DNA from: Paenibacillus sp. Soil766
GTDB taxonomy: Bacteria > Bacillota > Bacilli > Paenibacillales > NBRC-103111
Length of the DNA: 64,000 bases
Assembly: GCF_001428105.1 (NCBI RefSeq)
Contig: NZ_LMSJ01000054.1
Span: 1 to 64,000 of the forward strand
Direction of reading: 5' to 3'
Below, piece by piece: positions 17,808-27,500 of this stretch. The position numbers and the translations under genes are program-made. Within the stretch, counting starts at the first letter, position 1, and each line of letters starts with the position of its first letter. Under the pieces are notes generated by a model that saw only the letters and a program-made list of their open reading frames with translations, did not search any database and was not told the DNA's origin.

Positions 17808-18659
17808 TTATTCTTTGACAGCCCCTGCCGTCAATCCAGCCACCATATACTTCTGGAAGAAAAGAAATAAAATCACAATCGGTATCGTTGCGGTCACACA
17901 TACGGTCATGATGTTCGCCCAGTCATAGGCCACCTCGCCCATGTACCGAACCGAAATCCCTGGATTCAATGTGCGTAAGTTGTCTTTATTAATGAGCGTT
18001 AGGGAGTATAGCAAATCATCCCAGGATAGAATAAACGTATAAATACCTACTGAGAATATACCTGGCTTGGACAGCGGAAAAATAATCCGAAACAAAATGC
18101 CGAACCGATTGCAGCCGTCTATTTTTGCCGCTTCTTCGAGTGAATGCGGAATGTTGTCAAAGAAGACTTTGATCATCCAGATTGAGAATGGTAAGGATGC
18201 TGTCGTCAAGGCAATAACGAGCCCTGCATGGGTATTCAGCAACCCATACGATTTATACATCGAATACAGTGCGATCAGAAGTGAGACTACCGGCAGCATC
18301 TGCGTCGACAGGATAGCGAACATCAGGGCATTCTTAAATTTAAAATGAAATCTAGAAAATCCATAGCCCGCAAACATGGCGACGAGCAGCGTAATCAGTG
18401 TCGTGCACAAGCTAACAAATAAGCTGTTGCGATAATAGATGAGAAAATAGTTATCTGAGAAAAGCTTGACGTAATGTTCAAGGACAGGCTTGGATGGCAC
18501 CCATTCAGGCGGAATGTTGAACAGAACGGAATTATCTTTGAATGACGTGACGAACATCCAGTAAAGCGGGAAGATCAGAAAGGCCACAAAGACGAGTAAA
18601 CCTGCGTATTGGCCGATATTATACAGCTTGCTGTTTTTGGGCTGAGCTGGACTTTGCAT
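17808..18659 (-). CDS. CUT1 sugar ABC permease, MalG type
   Basis: A 283-residue membrane protein with six predicted helices and the EAA loop EEAAKIDGCNRFGILFRIIFPL near residues 185-205. It forms the translocation channel with the MalF-type partner encoded just upstream. Its start overlaps the end of that gene by 41 bp, and AAAGGGG lies about seven bases before its ATG, a sign of coupled translation. The importer has its own binding protein but no ATPase gene. Substrates of this branch are mono- or oligosaccharides; the sequence does not say which. Confidence 0.92.
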   Translation of the reverse strand: MQSPAQPKNSKLYNIGQYAGLLVFVAFLIFPLYWMFVTSFKDNSVLFNIPPEWVPSKPVLEHYVKLFSDNYFLIYYRNSLFVSLCTTLITLLVAMFAGYGFSRFHFKFKNALMFAILSTQMLPVVSLLIALYSMYKSYGLLNTHAGLVIALTTASLPFSIWMIKVFFDNIPHSLEEAAKIDGCNRFGILFRIIFPLSKPGIFSVGIYTFILSWDDLLYSLTLINKDNLRTLNPGISVRYMGEVAYDWANIMTVCVTATIPIVILFLFFQKYMVAGLTAGAVKE

Positions 18660-19575
18660 AATTCTTCCCCTTTCCTGGCTTGTCTTCTCCTAGAGCGAAC
18701 AATTTATTGTAGAGTCCCGAAATTAGGATCATAATGATGAGCCACAGTGCGCCGATCGCTGCGCCTTTCCCCAAATTCATTTGCACGAAAGCCGCTTTAT
18801 AGCTGTAAATGGCGAGCGTCGTCGTCTTATTCAGCGGGCCTCCCCCCGTCATGATCCAGAAGAGCGGGAACATCTTGAAATTCTCGATAATAGAGATGAG
18901 CGTAATCGTTTTAATGTTGTTTTTTAGCAATGGCAGTGTAATGTTAAGCAAAATTTGTGTACGATTCGCGCCGTCAATCCGAGCAGCTTCATACATATCT
19001 TCGGAGATCCCTTGCATTCCCGCGAGCAGCATCGTGCTCATGAAAGGCAGCTGGCGCCAAAGTGCCGTTACGATCACCGCAGGCAAAGCAAGATCCATAT
19101 TCGTTAACCATTCCTGCGGTTTGTCAATGATATGCAGCTGCTGCAGGATGTAATTGATCAAGCCGTATTGCGGTTGGAACAGCCACATCCACAGCAATGC
19201 GGATACGATCGTCGGTACAATCCATGGAATGAGAATGAGCGTACGGAAAAACTTCTTGAATCGAATGGAACTGTTCAGCAGCAGCGCCAAGAATAGTCCC
19301 AGCACAAACTGAATGCTCACAATGCAAAAGACATACGTTAAAGTGACGCCCAGCGCGGAGAAAAATTCCCCGTCCTGCAGAATTTCTTTATAATTGGCAA
19401 AATCGTTCCATGGCTGCTGCTTCATACTCAGCAGTGAGACTTTAAAAAAACTCATATAAATGGACTTTACAATTGGAATGCCGATCGTAAAGAGCAGCAT
19501 AGCCAGCGCCGGCAAAATCAGGACAAGGAGAAACATGCGATCCTTCGCCAGCTCGGATAATCTTTTACCTCTCAT
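18619..19575 (-). CDS. CUT1 sugar ABC permease, MalF type
   Basis: A 318-residue permease with a positively charged N-terminus, six predicted membrane segments and an EAA loop (YEAARIDGANRTQILLNITLPL near residue 205). FWIMTGGGPLNKTTTLAIYSYKAAF is the typical CUT1 segment after it. It pairs with the MalG-type protein that overlaps its 3' end. AGGAG lies ten bases before the ATG, and the binding-protein gene is 74 bp upstream in the same operon. Confidence 0.92.
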   Translation of the reverse strand: MRGKRLSELAKDRMFLLVLILPALAMLLFTIGIPIVKSIYMSFFKVSLLSMKQQPWNDFANYKEILQDGEFFSALGVTLTYVFCIVSIQFVLGLFLALLLNSSIRFKKFFRTLILIPWIVPTIVSALLWMWLFQPQYGLINYILQQLHIIDKPQEWLTNMDLALPAVIVTALWRQLPFMSTMLLAGMQGISEDMYEAARIDGANRTQILLNITLPLLKNNIKTITLISIIENFKMFPLFWIMTGGGPLNKTTTLAIYSYKAAFVQMNLGKGAAIGALWLIIMILISGLYNKLFALGEDKPGKGKNYAKSSSAQKQQAV

Positions 19576-19649
19576 CTGTTGTCCACTCCTATCCGAACTT
19601 CCGTTCGAGAAGATCCCTTTGCAGGGACCCTCTTTCCGGAGGTTTCTCG

Positions 19650-20969
19650 TTATTTCAAAGATGTTTTCAGCTTTGCATCCAGTTCTTGAGCCGCTTTTTC
19701 TGGAGTTGCTGTATCCGTCGACACTTTTAGCAACGCATCAGCAATATCAATGTAAGCTTGCTCCATGCCAGGGTGATTTTTAGGCAGCGGTTGAATATTA
19801 TTCATTTGCTGCATAAGCACCTTGTCAAAATCGCTCTCAGTGAACATCGAGCTCAAAGATTTGCGAGCGGAAATCACATCATTTTTCTGGTGATAGATCG
19901 AAATCGCTTCTTTGTCCGTTAAATATTTAATGAAATCGGCAGCAGCTTGCTTATGCTTGGAATCAGCAGAAACAACAAGACCGTGTGCTTCGCCGATGGA
20001 TACGCTTTTGCCGGATACGCCTGCAGGAATTGGAGCCGCTCCCCACACTTTGTCAAACTCTGCGCCTTTGCCGCTCAAATTGCGGAATACCGCTTTCCCG
20101 TAGTTGCCGTCTACATACATGCCCAGCTGCCCGATGGAGAACAGGTTTCGCAAATCTTTCAGCTTCGCACCAGACGGGCCGATGCCATCCTTCACCAATC
20201 CTTTGTAATAGCTCAACGTATTGACCATCTCTGGCGTATTGGCATTTACTTTGCCTTCTTTATCTAGGATGGAGCCCCCGAAACTGTACAGGTTCCTCAT
20301 CGCGATCTCGCCGTTAATCGCCAGCTTGTCGGTCGGCTCGCCGAAGCCGTAAATTTTTTGACCGCTGTCCGTTTTCAAGCTCGATATCGCTTTCGCGGCT
20401 TTCAATAGCTCTTCAACCGTTGCAGGGGCTTTATCCGGCAGTCCAGCTTTTTTGAATATTTCCTTGTTATAGTAGAGAATATAAGGCGTAGGCGCCCAAG
20501 GAACGCCCATCAGCTTCCCGTTATAAGAGAAATCCTCTTTGAAACTCGGCATAAGATCGTCGACATACGCTTTGCCCATCAGATCGTCGAGCGGCGTAAT
20601 AATATCGGAAGCGGCGTAGGAGCCAAACCACGCTGGGAACGTTTGAATAATATCCGGCGCATTGCCAGTGGATGCCATAACGAACGTCTGCTGCTTGATA
20701 TCCGCAAACGGAATGCCGACGAACTCTATCTTGACGTTCGTGTTCTTCGCTTCATAATTCTTGACCATTTCTTCTAAAGCGCCTTTCGTGGCAGCTTCAC
20801 TAATACTCCACGATGCAAACGTCAATTTGATCGGTTCGCTGCCTTTCGCACCTGACGTTGCGGACGCTTTTGAAGGCGTATCGTTTTCTGTGCTCGCTCC
20901 GCATGCGGTAAGAGCGCCTGTCAATAATACCGCGGATAAGGTTACATATACTGTTTTTTTCATGTTCAT
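19650..20969 (-). CDS. Sugar-binding lipoprotein of a CUT1 importer
   Basis: A 439-residue extracellular solute-binding protein. The signal MNMKKTVYVTLSAVLLTGAL ends in an LTAC lipobox, so the protein is tethered outside the cell. The body has the family-1 pattern (LTFASWSISE near the N-terminus, GNAPDIIQTFPAWFGSY, LYYNKEIFKKAGL). It hands sugar to the two permeases encoded downstream. GGGAGG is nine bases before the ATG. It is divergent from an AraC regulator, which very likely controls it through sites in the shared 220-bp gap. Confidence 0.92.
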   Translation of the reverse strand: MNMKKTVYVTLSAVLLTGALTACGASTENDTPSKASATSGAKGSEPIKLTFASWSISEAATKGALEEMVKNYEAKNTNVKIEFVGIPFADIKQQTFVMASTGNAPDIIQTFPAWFGSYAASDIITPLDDLMGKAYVDDLMPSFKEDFSYNGKLMGVPWAPTPYILYYNKEIFKKAGLPDKAPATVEELLKAAKAISSLKTDSGQKIYGFGEPTDKLAINGEIAMRNLYSFGGSILDKEGKVNANTPEMVNTLSYYKGLVKDGIGPSGAKLKDLRNLFSIGQLGMYVDGNYGKAVFRNLSGKGAEFDKVWGAAPIPAGVSGKSVSIGEAHGLVVSADSKHKQAAADFIKYLTDKEAISIYHQKNDVISARKSLSSMFTESDFDKVLMQQMNNIQPLPKNHPGMEQAYIDIADALLKVSTDTATPEKAAQELDAKLKTSLK

Positions 20970-21189
20970 CTAACATATCCTCCCTTTTGGTTAAAGCTTG
21001 CTTGTGTGTTCCGAAGACATCTTAATTATTGAGGAGTTCCGCTCTTTCGTATATCTGCAATCCGAGATGAAAGCTCATAAATCGTGACTTTTGGCATCAT
21101 GAAGTCGTGACATCTCTCATCGATTCATGACTTTCCTCCTAAAAAACGTACGTATTCCGAACAAGTATGGCATAATAGGAGTACTTAAA
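20970..21189. promoter_or_regulatory. Divergent control region with repeated TCRTGACWT elements
   Basis: Three similar elements on the plus strand, TCGTGACTT at 21082, TCGTGACAT at 21105 and TCATGACTT at 21125, are spaced 23 and 20 bp apart between the importer operon and its regulator. Such near-two-helical-turn spacing suits an AraC-type dimer. The assignment as operator is inference. Confidence 0.4.
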
Positions 21190-23523
21190 TTGAAGCAGGT
21201 GATGGCGCTGGTGCCGTTCAACAATCTCCGTACGTATGTACAAGGATTACCCAAAGTATTTTGGACTTATTTTGTTTCCTATCTAATTGTCATCCTGCTG
21301 CCAATCGTTGCGCTCAGCTATGCTTCCTATAACTTCACCGTTTCCACACTGGAGGATGAATTAAGCCAAGCGACCATCCATTCCTCCAAGCAAAAAAAAG
21401 GATCGATTGAGAACATGATCGTAGAAATGCAATCGATTGCCATCCGCATCGGTCTGGATGGTCGCATCGCCAGCTTTTTGAACGACTCGGCAAATTCGTT
21501 TCTTTTAAATGAAACGCGAGATATTCTGAAAACAGCCGCATCGGCGAATGAAGCCATTCAGTCCATCGATTTTTACGCCAAAGACGCAAATTTAATTATC
21601 GCTTCAGACGGATACACGCGAACATATACGGAATCCCAAAAGGATATTTGGATTAAAGAAGGAATGACCTCGGGCTCCTCCGGCATTTGGCTGAGCTCCA
21701 GACAAGGCAACGAAATCGATTTGAATAAAATTGTGACCTATGTCGTAAAAGTGCCCGTTCAGCGCAAAGAATTTCAAGGACTATTAGCCGTGCATGTCCA
21801 TGAATTCGCGCTCAGCAACTTGCTGCAGAAGATGGAAGGTAACCGCCATACAGCTACTTATATCTTGGACAATCTTGGAAATGTGGTCTCTACGTCCAAC
21901 ACTGCAGCTCTGGATCCTGAGTATGTAAGGCAATTATTTGTCGAGAGCGGCAAAGATCAAGCTGTCAACGGCTACCGCATTATGAAACAGGATGGCAGCC
22001 GAAATCTCATTACCTATGATAAATCGCTTCATAATCAGTGGAGCATCCTCACCGAAACACCGCTGCACTATTTGCTTTCCAAGCTTTCGTATGTTCGCAC
22101 CGTAGCATGGGTGACTTGCGTTCTCTTGGTTGTGCTCGGTATTATTCTATCCTATTTTATGTCCAGAAAAATGGTCAGTCCGATTCAGTCGTTAATTAAT
22201 AAAACGCTTCCCTACAATAAAAAAGGCGATGCAGCAAAGGGAGCTCGGCCTCTGAAGAATGAATTGGATACGATCTCTCATATCCTCGATCACGTCTTTA
22301 GCAAAAACGAGTCTTGGGAGCAGCAATTTCGGATGAACCTCCCCGTACTGCGAGAGCGCTTTTTGCTTGCCTTGATTAATAATAAGTTCAACAGCATGCA
22401 TGAAATCAACGGCAAATTGGACTATCTCCATCTACAGTTTCCATATGAGCAGTATGTGGCGTTTCTCATCGAAATTGACGATTTCAGCTTGCTTGTAGAC
22501 AGCTATTCTGTGATGGATCAAAACTTATACAAGTATGCCATCATAAATATTGCCGATGAGATTGCCGCAGAGCGTCACATCTCCCTAGGGGCCGAATCCG
22601 ATGAAAATCAATTGGTTCTACTGGTGAATGCGAGCGGCAGTCCGCAGGAGTTGAAACAAGACCTTGCGGCGCTTGGAGAGCAGATCAAAACAGTGATTTA
22701 TCAACTGTTGAAAATTTCAGTCACCATCGGTATTGGCAATTCATATACCCAGATTATGCAAACCCATTATTCCTATAAAGAAGCCTCCGAAGTGATTCGC
22801 GCCAAAATTGTAGCCGGCATCAACACGGTCTTATTCTATGAGGATTTGGTCAAAGAGGCTGATTTCGAATTTTATTTGCCTCCTCATTTTGCCACTCACA
22901 TGAATAACTTCTTAAAAGCGGGGCAATTGGACGAAGCACTAGGCAGCCTGGAGGAGCTTTATCTTCAAATCAAAACGAAGACGAAGCTGAATGAAGAAGT
23001 CATTTTTCGTACGTACAGCCTTATTATCGAAGATATTTTGCGCAATTTACAAGAATTCAATGTGAATACGGAAGCTATTTTCGGCAAAAATCACAACTTG
23101 TTTCGCGAGCTCGCTTCCAAAGAGACGATTCATGCCATTCATGAATGGACTTGCGGCATTGTTCGGCGCATCCATGAATCCTTGCAGCAACTGCAGCCCA
23201 AAAAGAATACGTATATCGATACGGTCTTAACCTATATGGATCATCACTTTCATCAGGACCTATCCGTCGAGATGATCGCTGAGCAGGTAAATCTGAACCA
23301 TGCGTATTTAAGCCGGATGTTCAAGCAAGAGGTCGGCAAGACGATATTGGAATATTTAACGCTCAAGCGTTTGGAAGTCAGTAAAGTGCTGCTCAAGGAA
23401 TCGGAACAAACGATCCATGAAATTGCCACAGGTGTCGGCTATAACAATGTGAACAGCTTTATTCGTTTTTTCAAACGGTACGAAGGATTAACACCTGGCG
23501 ATTTCCGAAAATCGATTCGCTGA
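21190..23523 (+). CDS. Membrane-anchored AraC-family regulator of the divergent importer
   Basis: A 777-residue one-component regulator. It has a membrane helix around residues 20-40, an extracellular dCACHE-like sensor, a second helix around 295-320 (TVAWVTCVLLVVLGIILSYF) and cytoplasmic helices. The C-terminal AraC domain contains NHAYLSRMFKQEVGKTILEY and GVGYNNVNSFIRFFKRYEGL. The open frame extends to ATG 21127, but the ribosome site TAGGAG at 21176-21181 is eight bases before a TTG at 21190, which I take as the start. It is transcribed away from the binding-protein gene it probably regulates. Confidence 0.88.
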   Translation: MKQVMALVPFNNLRTYVQGLPKVFWTYFVSYLIVILLPIVALSYASYNFTVSTLEDELSQATIHSSKQKKGSIENMIVEMQSIAIRIGLDGRIASFLNDSANSFLLNETRDILKTAASANEAIQSIDFYAKDANLIIASDGYTRTYTESQKDIWIKEGMTSGSSGIWLSSRQGNEIDLNKIVTYVVKVPVQRKEFQGLLAVHVHEFALSNLLQKMEGNRHTATYILDNLGNVVSTSNTAALDPEYVRQLFVESGKDQAVNGYRIMKQDGSRNLITYDKSLHNQWSILTETPLHYLLSKLSYVRTVAWVTCVLLVVLGIILSYFMSRKMVSPIQSLINKTLPYNKKGDAAKGARPLKNELDTISHILDHVFSKNESWEQQFRMNLPVLRERFLLALINNKFNSMHEINGKLDYLHLQFPYEQYVAFLIEIDDFSLLVDSYSVMDQNLYKYAIINIADEIAAERHISLGAESDENQLVLLVNASGSPQELKQDLAALGEQIKTVIYQLLKISVTIGIGNSYTQIMQTHYSYKEASEVIRAKIVAGINTVLFYEDLVKEADFEFYLPPHFATHMNNFLKAGQLDEALGSLEELYLQIKTKTKLNEEVIFRTYSLIIEDILRNLQEFNVNTEAIFGKNHNLFRELASKETIHAIHEWTCGIVRRIHESLQQLQPKKNTYIDTVLTYMDHHFHQDLSVEMIAEQVNLNHAYLSRMFKQEVGKTILEYLTLKRLEVSKVLLKESEQTIHEIATGVGYNNVNSFIRFFKRYEGLTPGDFRKSIR

Positions 23524-23530
23524 CCATACG

Positions 23531-23582
23531 AAGAGCGCCTCCTTGACTGGGATAAACCAATCATACGGAGGCGCTCTTTTTT
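23531..23582. terminator. Bidirectional terminator between regulator and methyltransferase
   Basis: AAGAGCGCCTCC pairs with GGAGGCGCTCTT across a 26-base loop and is followed by TTTTTT on the plus strand. It lies between convergent genes ending at 23523 and 23604, so it can serve both. Confidence 0.85.
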
Positions 23583-23603
23583 ACCAATTAACAACTTTCA
23601 AAG

Positions 23604-24392
23604 TCAGGGAAATAATGGAGACAACTCCACTTCCAATTTATCCGCAATTAGGGTGTAAAACTCTGGAAATCTTGGATCTGCCTTACTTGCGATCTCTTCA
23701 AATGTTCGTATACATAGTCCTGCTGCGCTGATCGCAGTTATAATTTCACCTACTGTCCAACTTCGCACTAATACTTTGCCTAATTCAGAGCGCTCTTCCT
23801 CGGGCAGCAACTTAGCAAAAGCCACTTGTCCTTCCTTAATACGATCATCAAAGTAGTTTCCAGTTGGTTGTGTTAGATTACTTGTGTTCAGCCATGCACG
23901 TGCGAAGGGATGAAAGTCAGTCAGAATAAACCGACCATTTTTCCCAAGTCTACGACGAACAACGCTGAAGATAGCATTGAGGTCTGTAAAATAATGCAAC
24001 ACACCAAACTCCATCAACACGATATCAAACTCGCCTAGTGTTTCTTCATTTGGAATATTCAATACGTCAGAGCAAATATAATCAATTTTGATACCAGTGG
24101 CAGAAGCAACCTGCATCGCGTACAACCGATTTTCTTCCGATATGTCGACCACCGTCACTTCTGCGCCTAACAATGCTAAAGAAATTGCCTTTCGACCATG
24201 CGAGCCAAGTAGGTTAATAACACGCTTTCCTGCTGGATCGCCCATGTACTTCAGCCAGTAACGCAAATGATGCTTGTGTTCTAGTTTCAGTTTCTCTGCA
24301 AGTTCTTCTGGTGTTCCATAATTATGAACCCATGCCTGATAAGCTTTCGTTTCCCATGCCATTTTGTTCGCAGTTGACAGTTGTTCTTGCAA
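23604..24392 (-). CDS. Class I SAM-dependent methyltransferase
   Basis: About 262 residues with the Rossmann methyltransferase motifs: VINLLGSHGRKAISLALLGA (motif I variant), VTVVDIS ending in the acidic residue that binds the ribose, DYICSDVLNI, and FDIVLMEFGVLHYF (motif IV). It is a cytoplasmic small-molecule or protein methylase of unknown substrate. An ATG at 24398 directly abuts GGGGAGG, while a TTG at 24392 is seven bases away and better placed. It is a single gene between two terminators, apparently unrelated to the glycan loci on either side. Confidence 0.75.
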   Translation of the reverse strand: MQEQLSTANKMAWETKAYQAWVHNYGTPEELAEKLKLEHKHHLRYWLKYMGDPAGKRVINLLGSHGRKAISLALLGAEVTVVDISEENRLYAMQVASATGIKIDYICSDVLNIPNEETLGEFDIVLMEFGVLHYFTDLNAIFSVVRRRLGKNGRFILTDFHPFARAWLNTSNLTQPTGNYFDDRIKEGQVAFAKLLPEEERSELGKVLVRSWTVGEIITAISAAGLCIRTFEEIASKADPRFPEFYTLIADKLEVELSPLFP

Positions 24393-24486
24393 ATTCATAC
24401 CTCCCCGATTCATACAATCGACATTTGCTGGTATATAATACCATTCGCGTGCTAATTGTCAATATTTTTCTAAGCCCATAGAAAGT

Positions 24487-24525
24487 AAAGAGCCGAATGG
24501 ATCGTTACTCATCCACTCAGCTCTT
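24487..24525 (-). terminator. Terminator of the giant secreted protein gene
   Basis: On the minus strand AAGAGCTGAGTGGAT pairs with ATCCATTCGGCTCTT across a short loop, followed by TTACTTTC. It begins 5 bp after the stop codon at 24530. Confidence 0.85.
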
Positions 24526-24529
24526 CGGG

Positions 24530-27500
24530 TTATTTTACAATAATTTGTAGTACATCACTTACCGTTGTGCCACTTCCATTAATAAACTCGCCACGATACT
24601 GATAGTTGCCAGGAGCTTTGCCCGAAATTTGAGTAATTGCTGATTGCGCACTTGGTGTGTGTGAAGATAAAGCTTGCGTATCAATAAGTTCACCATTTTC
24701 GTATAATCGATACGCTACTGCGTTCGTACCCCACCACATATTAGCAGTAATGGTATAGTTCCCATCTTGATCCCAGTTGTCACTGGACAACACAGGTTTG
24801 CCGGGATTCGCATCAACCACAGTGACAGTGTGTGGATCACATGAAGTCGTTCCATACACATTCGATAACTCACAGGTATACACATAAGTTCCGTTTGGCT
24901 TACCTTGAATAGGAACAATGGAGGTCTGGGCTGCTGGCGATGCATCGGTTAGTAGATTCGTTTGGATCAGCTGGCCATTCTCGTACAACTTATACAGTGA
25001 TCCATTATCTCCCCACCACATATTCATTGTAATCTCATAATTACCATCCTGCAGGCCTGTCGCAACAACATTGTTATTCGATAGTATCGGTTTAGCCGGC
25101 GCTTTGTTCGCAAGCAATGCTGAGCTAAACGATTGGCGTTCGAACTTGACTGCATCAGCCCTCGTATAAATCATATCAGCAGGAAGGGTTGGCGGATCTA
25201 CCGTTGTCGGAGTCTCTCTGACTAAACGAACATACTCGCTGCCGTCTCCTGTAAAATCGAACGTTCCAAGATTAACCCACCCCGACGAGCCGACTGTCGC
25301 ATCGATATACGTGACATCAGTAACAGATTGATGCTTCACTTCCACCTTAACATGATTATCGTTTGCCGTTGTATGGACGATCTTGTAGATAGAGACCGTA
25401 TATCTCCCCTCAGGAAATTGAGCCTTCCAGGTCGCCGATGATCCTTGAACGGTAGAGTAACGAGATTTAACACCAATTTTGTAGCCAGCTAAATTACTTT
25501 GACTCCAAGACCCTTCCGTCGTGTATAACCCAGCCGTATTCGTACTGTCGACGATAACCGTCAGATCCCTGATCGCTATGGTCAAATGCGGTGTTGTTAA
25601 CGTCACTCCATCCATCGTGACCGAAGCCCACACTTCGATATGATCCGTCACTCCATCGAGGTTTTGGAGAGTCAACAAACCGCTGCTGTCAACTGTAGCC
25701 AGATCGGTTCTATCAACGAAATACTGCACATTAGCCTGGGTTAGATCAGCGATCAATCCGTTGTCCAAATGGCCAGTTACGTTCAGTTGAGCCTCTTGCG
25801 TCATCTGCAATTCGTTCCGATCTGATTTGATGGCCACAGATTCCAATTGCAGCGTCCGATTAGGATCCACCCACATCATGGCATCGGCAACTACCCGTGA
25901 CTTGTTGGCCTTATTGGTTAATTCAACATACCCGCTATCCCCTGCTGCAAAAGGATAAGCTCCCAGGAATACCCACGTCCCATTAGCCGTTGTCTCATCA
26001 ACGGTAACTGTCTCGGAGCCCCCGCTGTAATAAACGGTAAATGAGGCGTTGGTTGCCCAATTTTCGCTTGTGGCTGTTATTTGCGGAAGCTTGTAATACA
26101 CGCTATAAGTGACAGTTTCCGGCAGCTCCGGCCGCCAGGCAATGGTGCTTGTAGCTGTGCCCGCAGTCGATTTGGCATACACATAGTTATCATAATAATA
26201 GTCATTAGCCGTTGTATCCCGTATCCAGATGCCTTCTGTCACAGCTTCCGTATTATCCACAATGATGGTTGATCCATCGTGCCATTCCGGTTGAACTGGC
26301 GTTACTGCAACATGATCAGGCAGATATAGCGTCCGCTTGCGTGTCTGTTTGCCGTCTGATTCCACATAATAAGTGAACGTTTGGGATAAATCGTTTACCC
26401 GTATCGACCATTCCATCGGATAAATGGTATCTGGAACGGTTGTATACGTGGCCCCGCCGTCCAAGGAGTAATGGATCGTTGCTGGCTTCGTCGTTTTGGC
26501 CTGCACATAAGCATCGTAGGACGTTTCGTCAGGCTTGACGATGAGCATGCCTTTAACAGCATCGATTGGGCTGTGAACATCGAAGAAATAGCTTGCATCC
26601 GATGTATCGGCCGTTCTAACCTGATGCAGCGGCACATCAATGTCCATTCCCTCTACAATGAGGGCTGTTATTCCCTTGCTTGAAACCGTAGCCTGAATAA
26701 TTCCGTCATGCATAACCGCTTGCTCTGGTGTCCCGTTATCACGGATGATGGTGACGTTATAATCTTGTGCTGGGTTGAACCCGATCATTTGAGCATTCAA
26801 TTCGATCGGAGTCTGCACCTCAACGGTCGATTCGTTACTTAAACTGATGTAGAACTTATTGCCGCTTTCTCCCGTTATCCAGTTCAATTGCGGATGGTTA
26901 GTCTCAATAATTCCTTTGGGCATCCAAAGCCACACGTTGGAATTGCCGTAAAATTGACCTGGTTTATTTCCATAGAGGTGATACTTAAACCATAAGAAAT
27001 TCGTTTCGAATACGGAAGGGAACGTAATATTCCCATTCGATTTCAGCGATTGTTCGCTGATCAAATAATCCATCGTTTGACCGAGCTGCGCCGGCATATG
27101 GTGATAATAGATGGATGTAGCTCCGCTTGGACCTTCTTTAGGAAAATCCGGTTGGAGTTGACTAACGGCGAATCCCTTATAGTAGTAACCAGGATAGTTG
27201 GAATATCGCCCGATGACCGCATTATGCGCGATATCCTGCAATAGTTTATCGCCTGTATAGAGCGACAATCTCAGCATGAATGGCGCCTCCTGCGCATTCA
27301 TCCGATAATAGCCGGTTGTACTTCCCGCTTCAAAGGTCAACCCATTGGGTGAAACAAGCCAATTGTCCGCTTGCACGCCTCCGGCTACATCTTCAGGGAG
27401 CTTGCTCCTAGGATATGCGTACTTACCACTTTCCGGCCAATGGAACGACTCCGCGTAATTATACGTCTCCGGCTGCGGAATCGTAACAGTGCCTTCAGGA

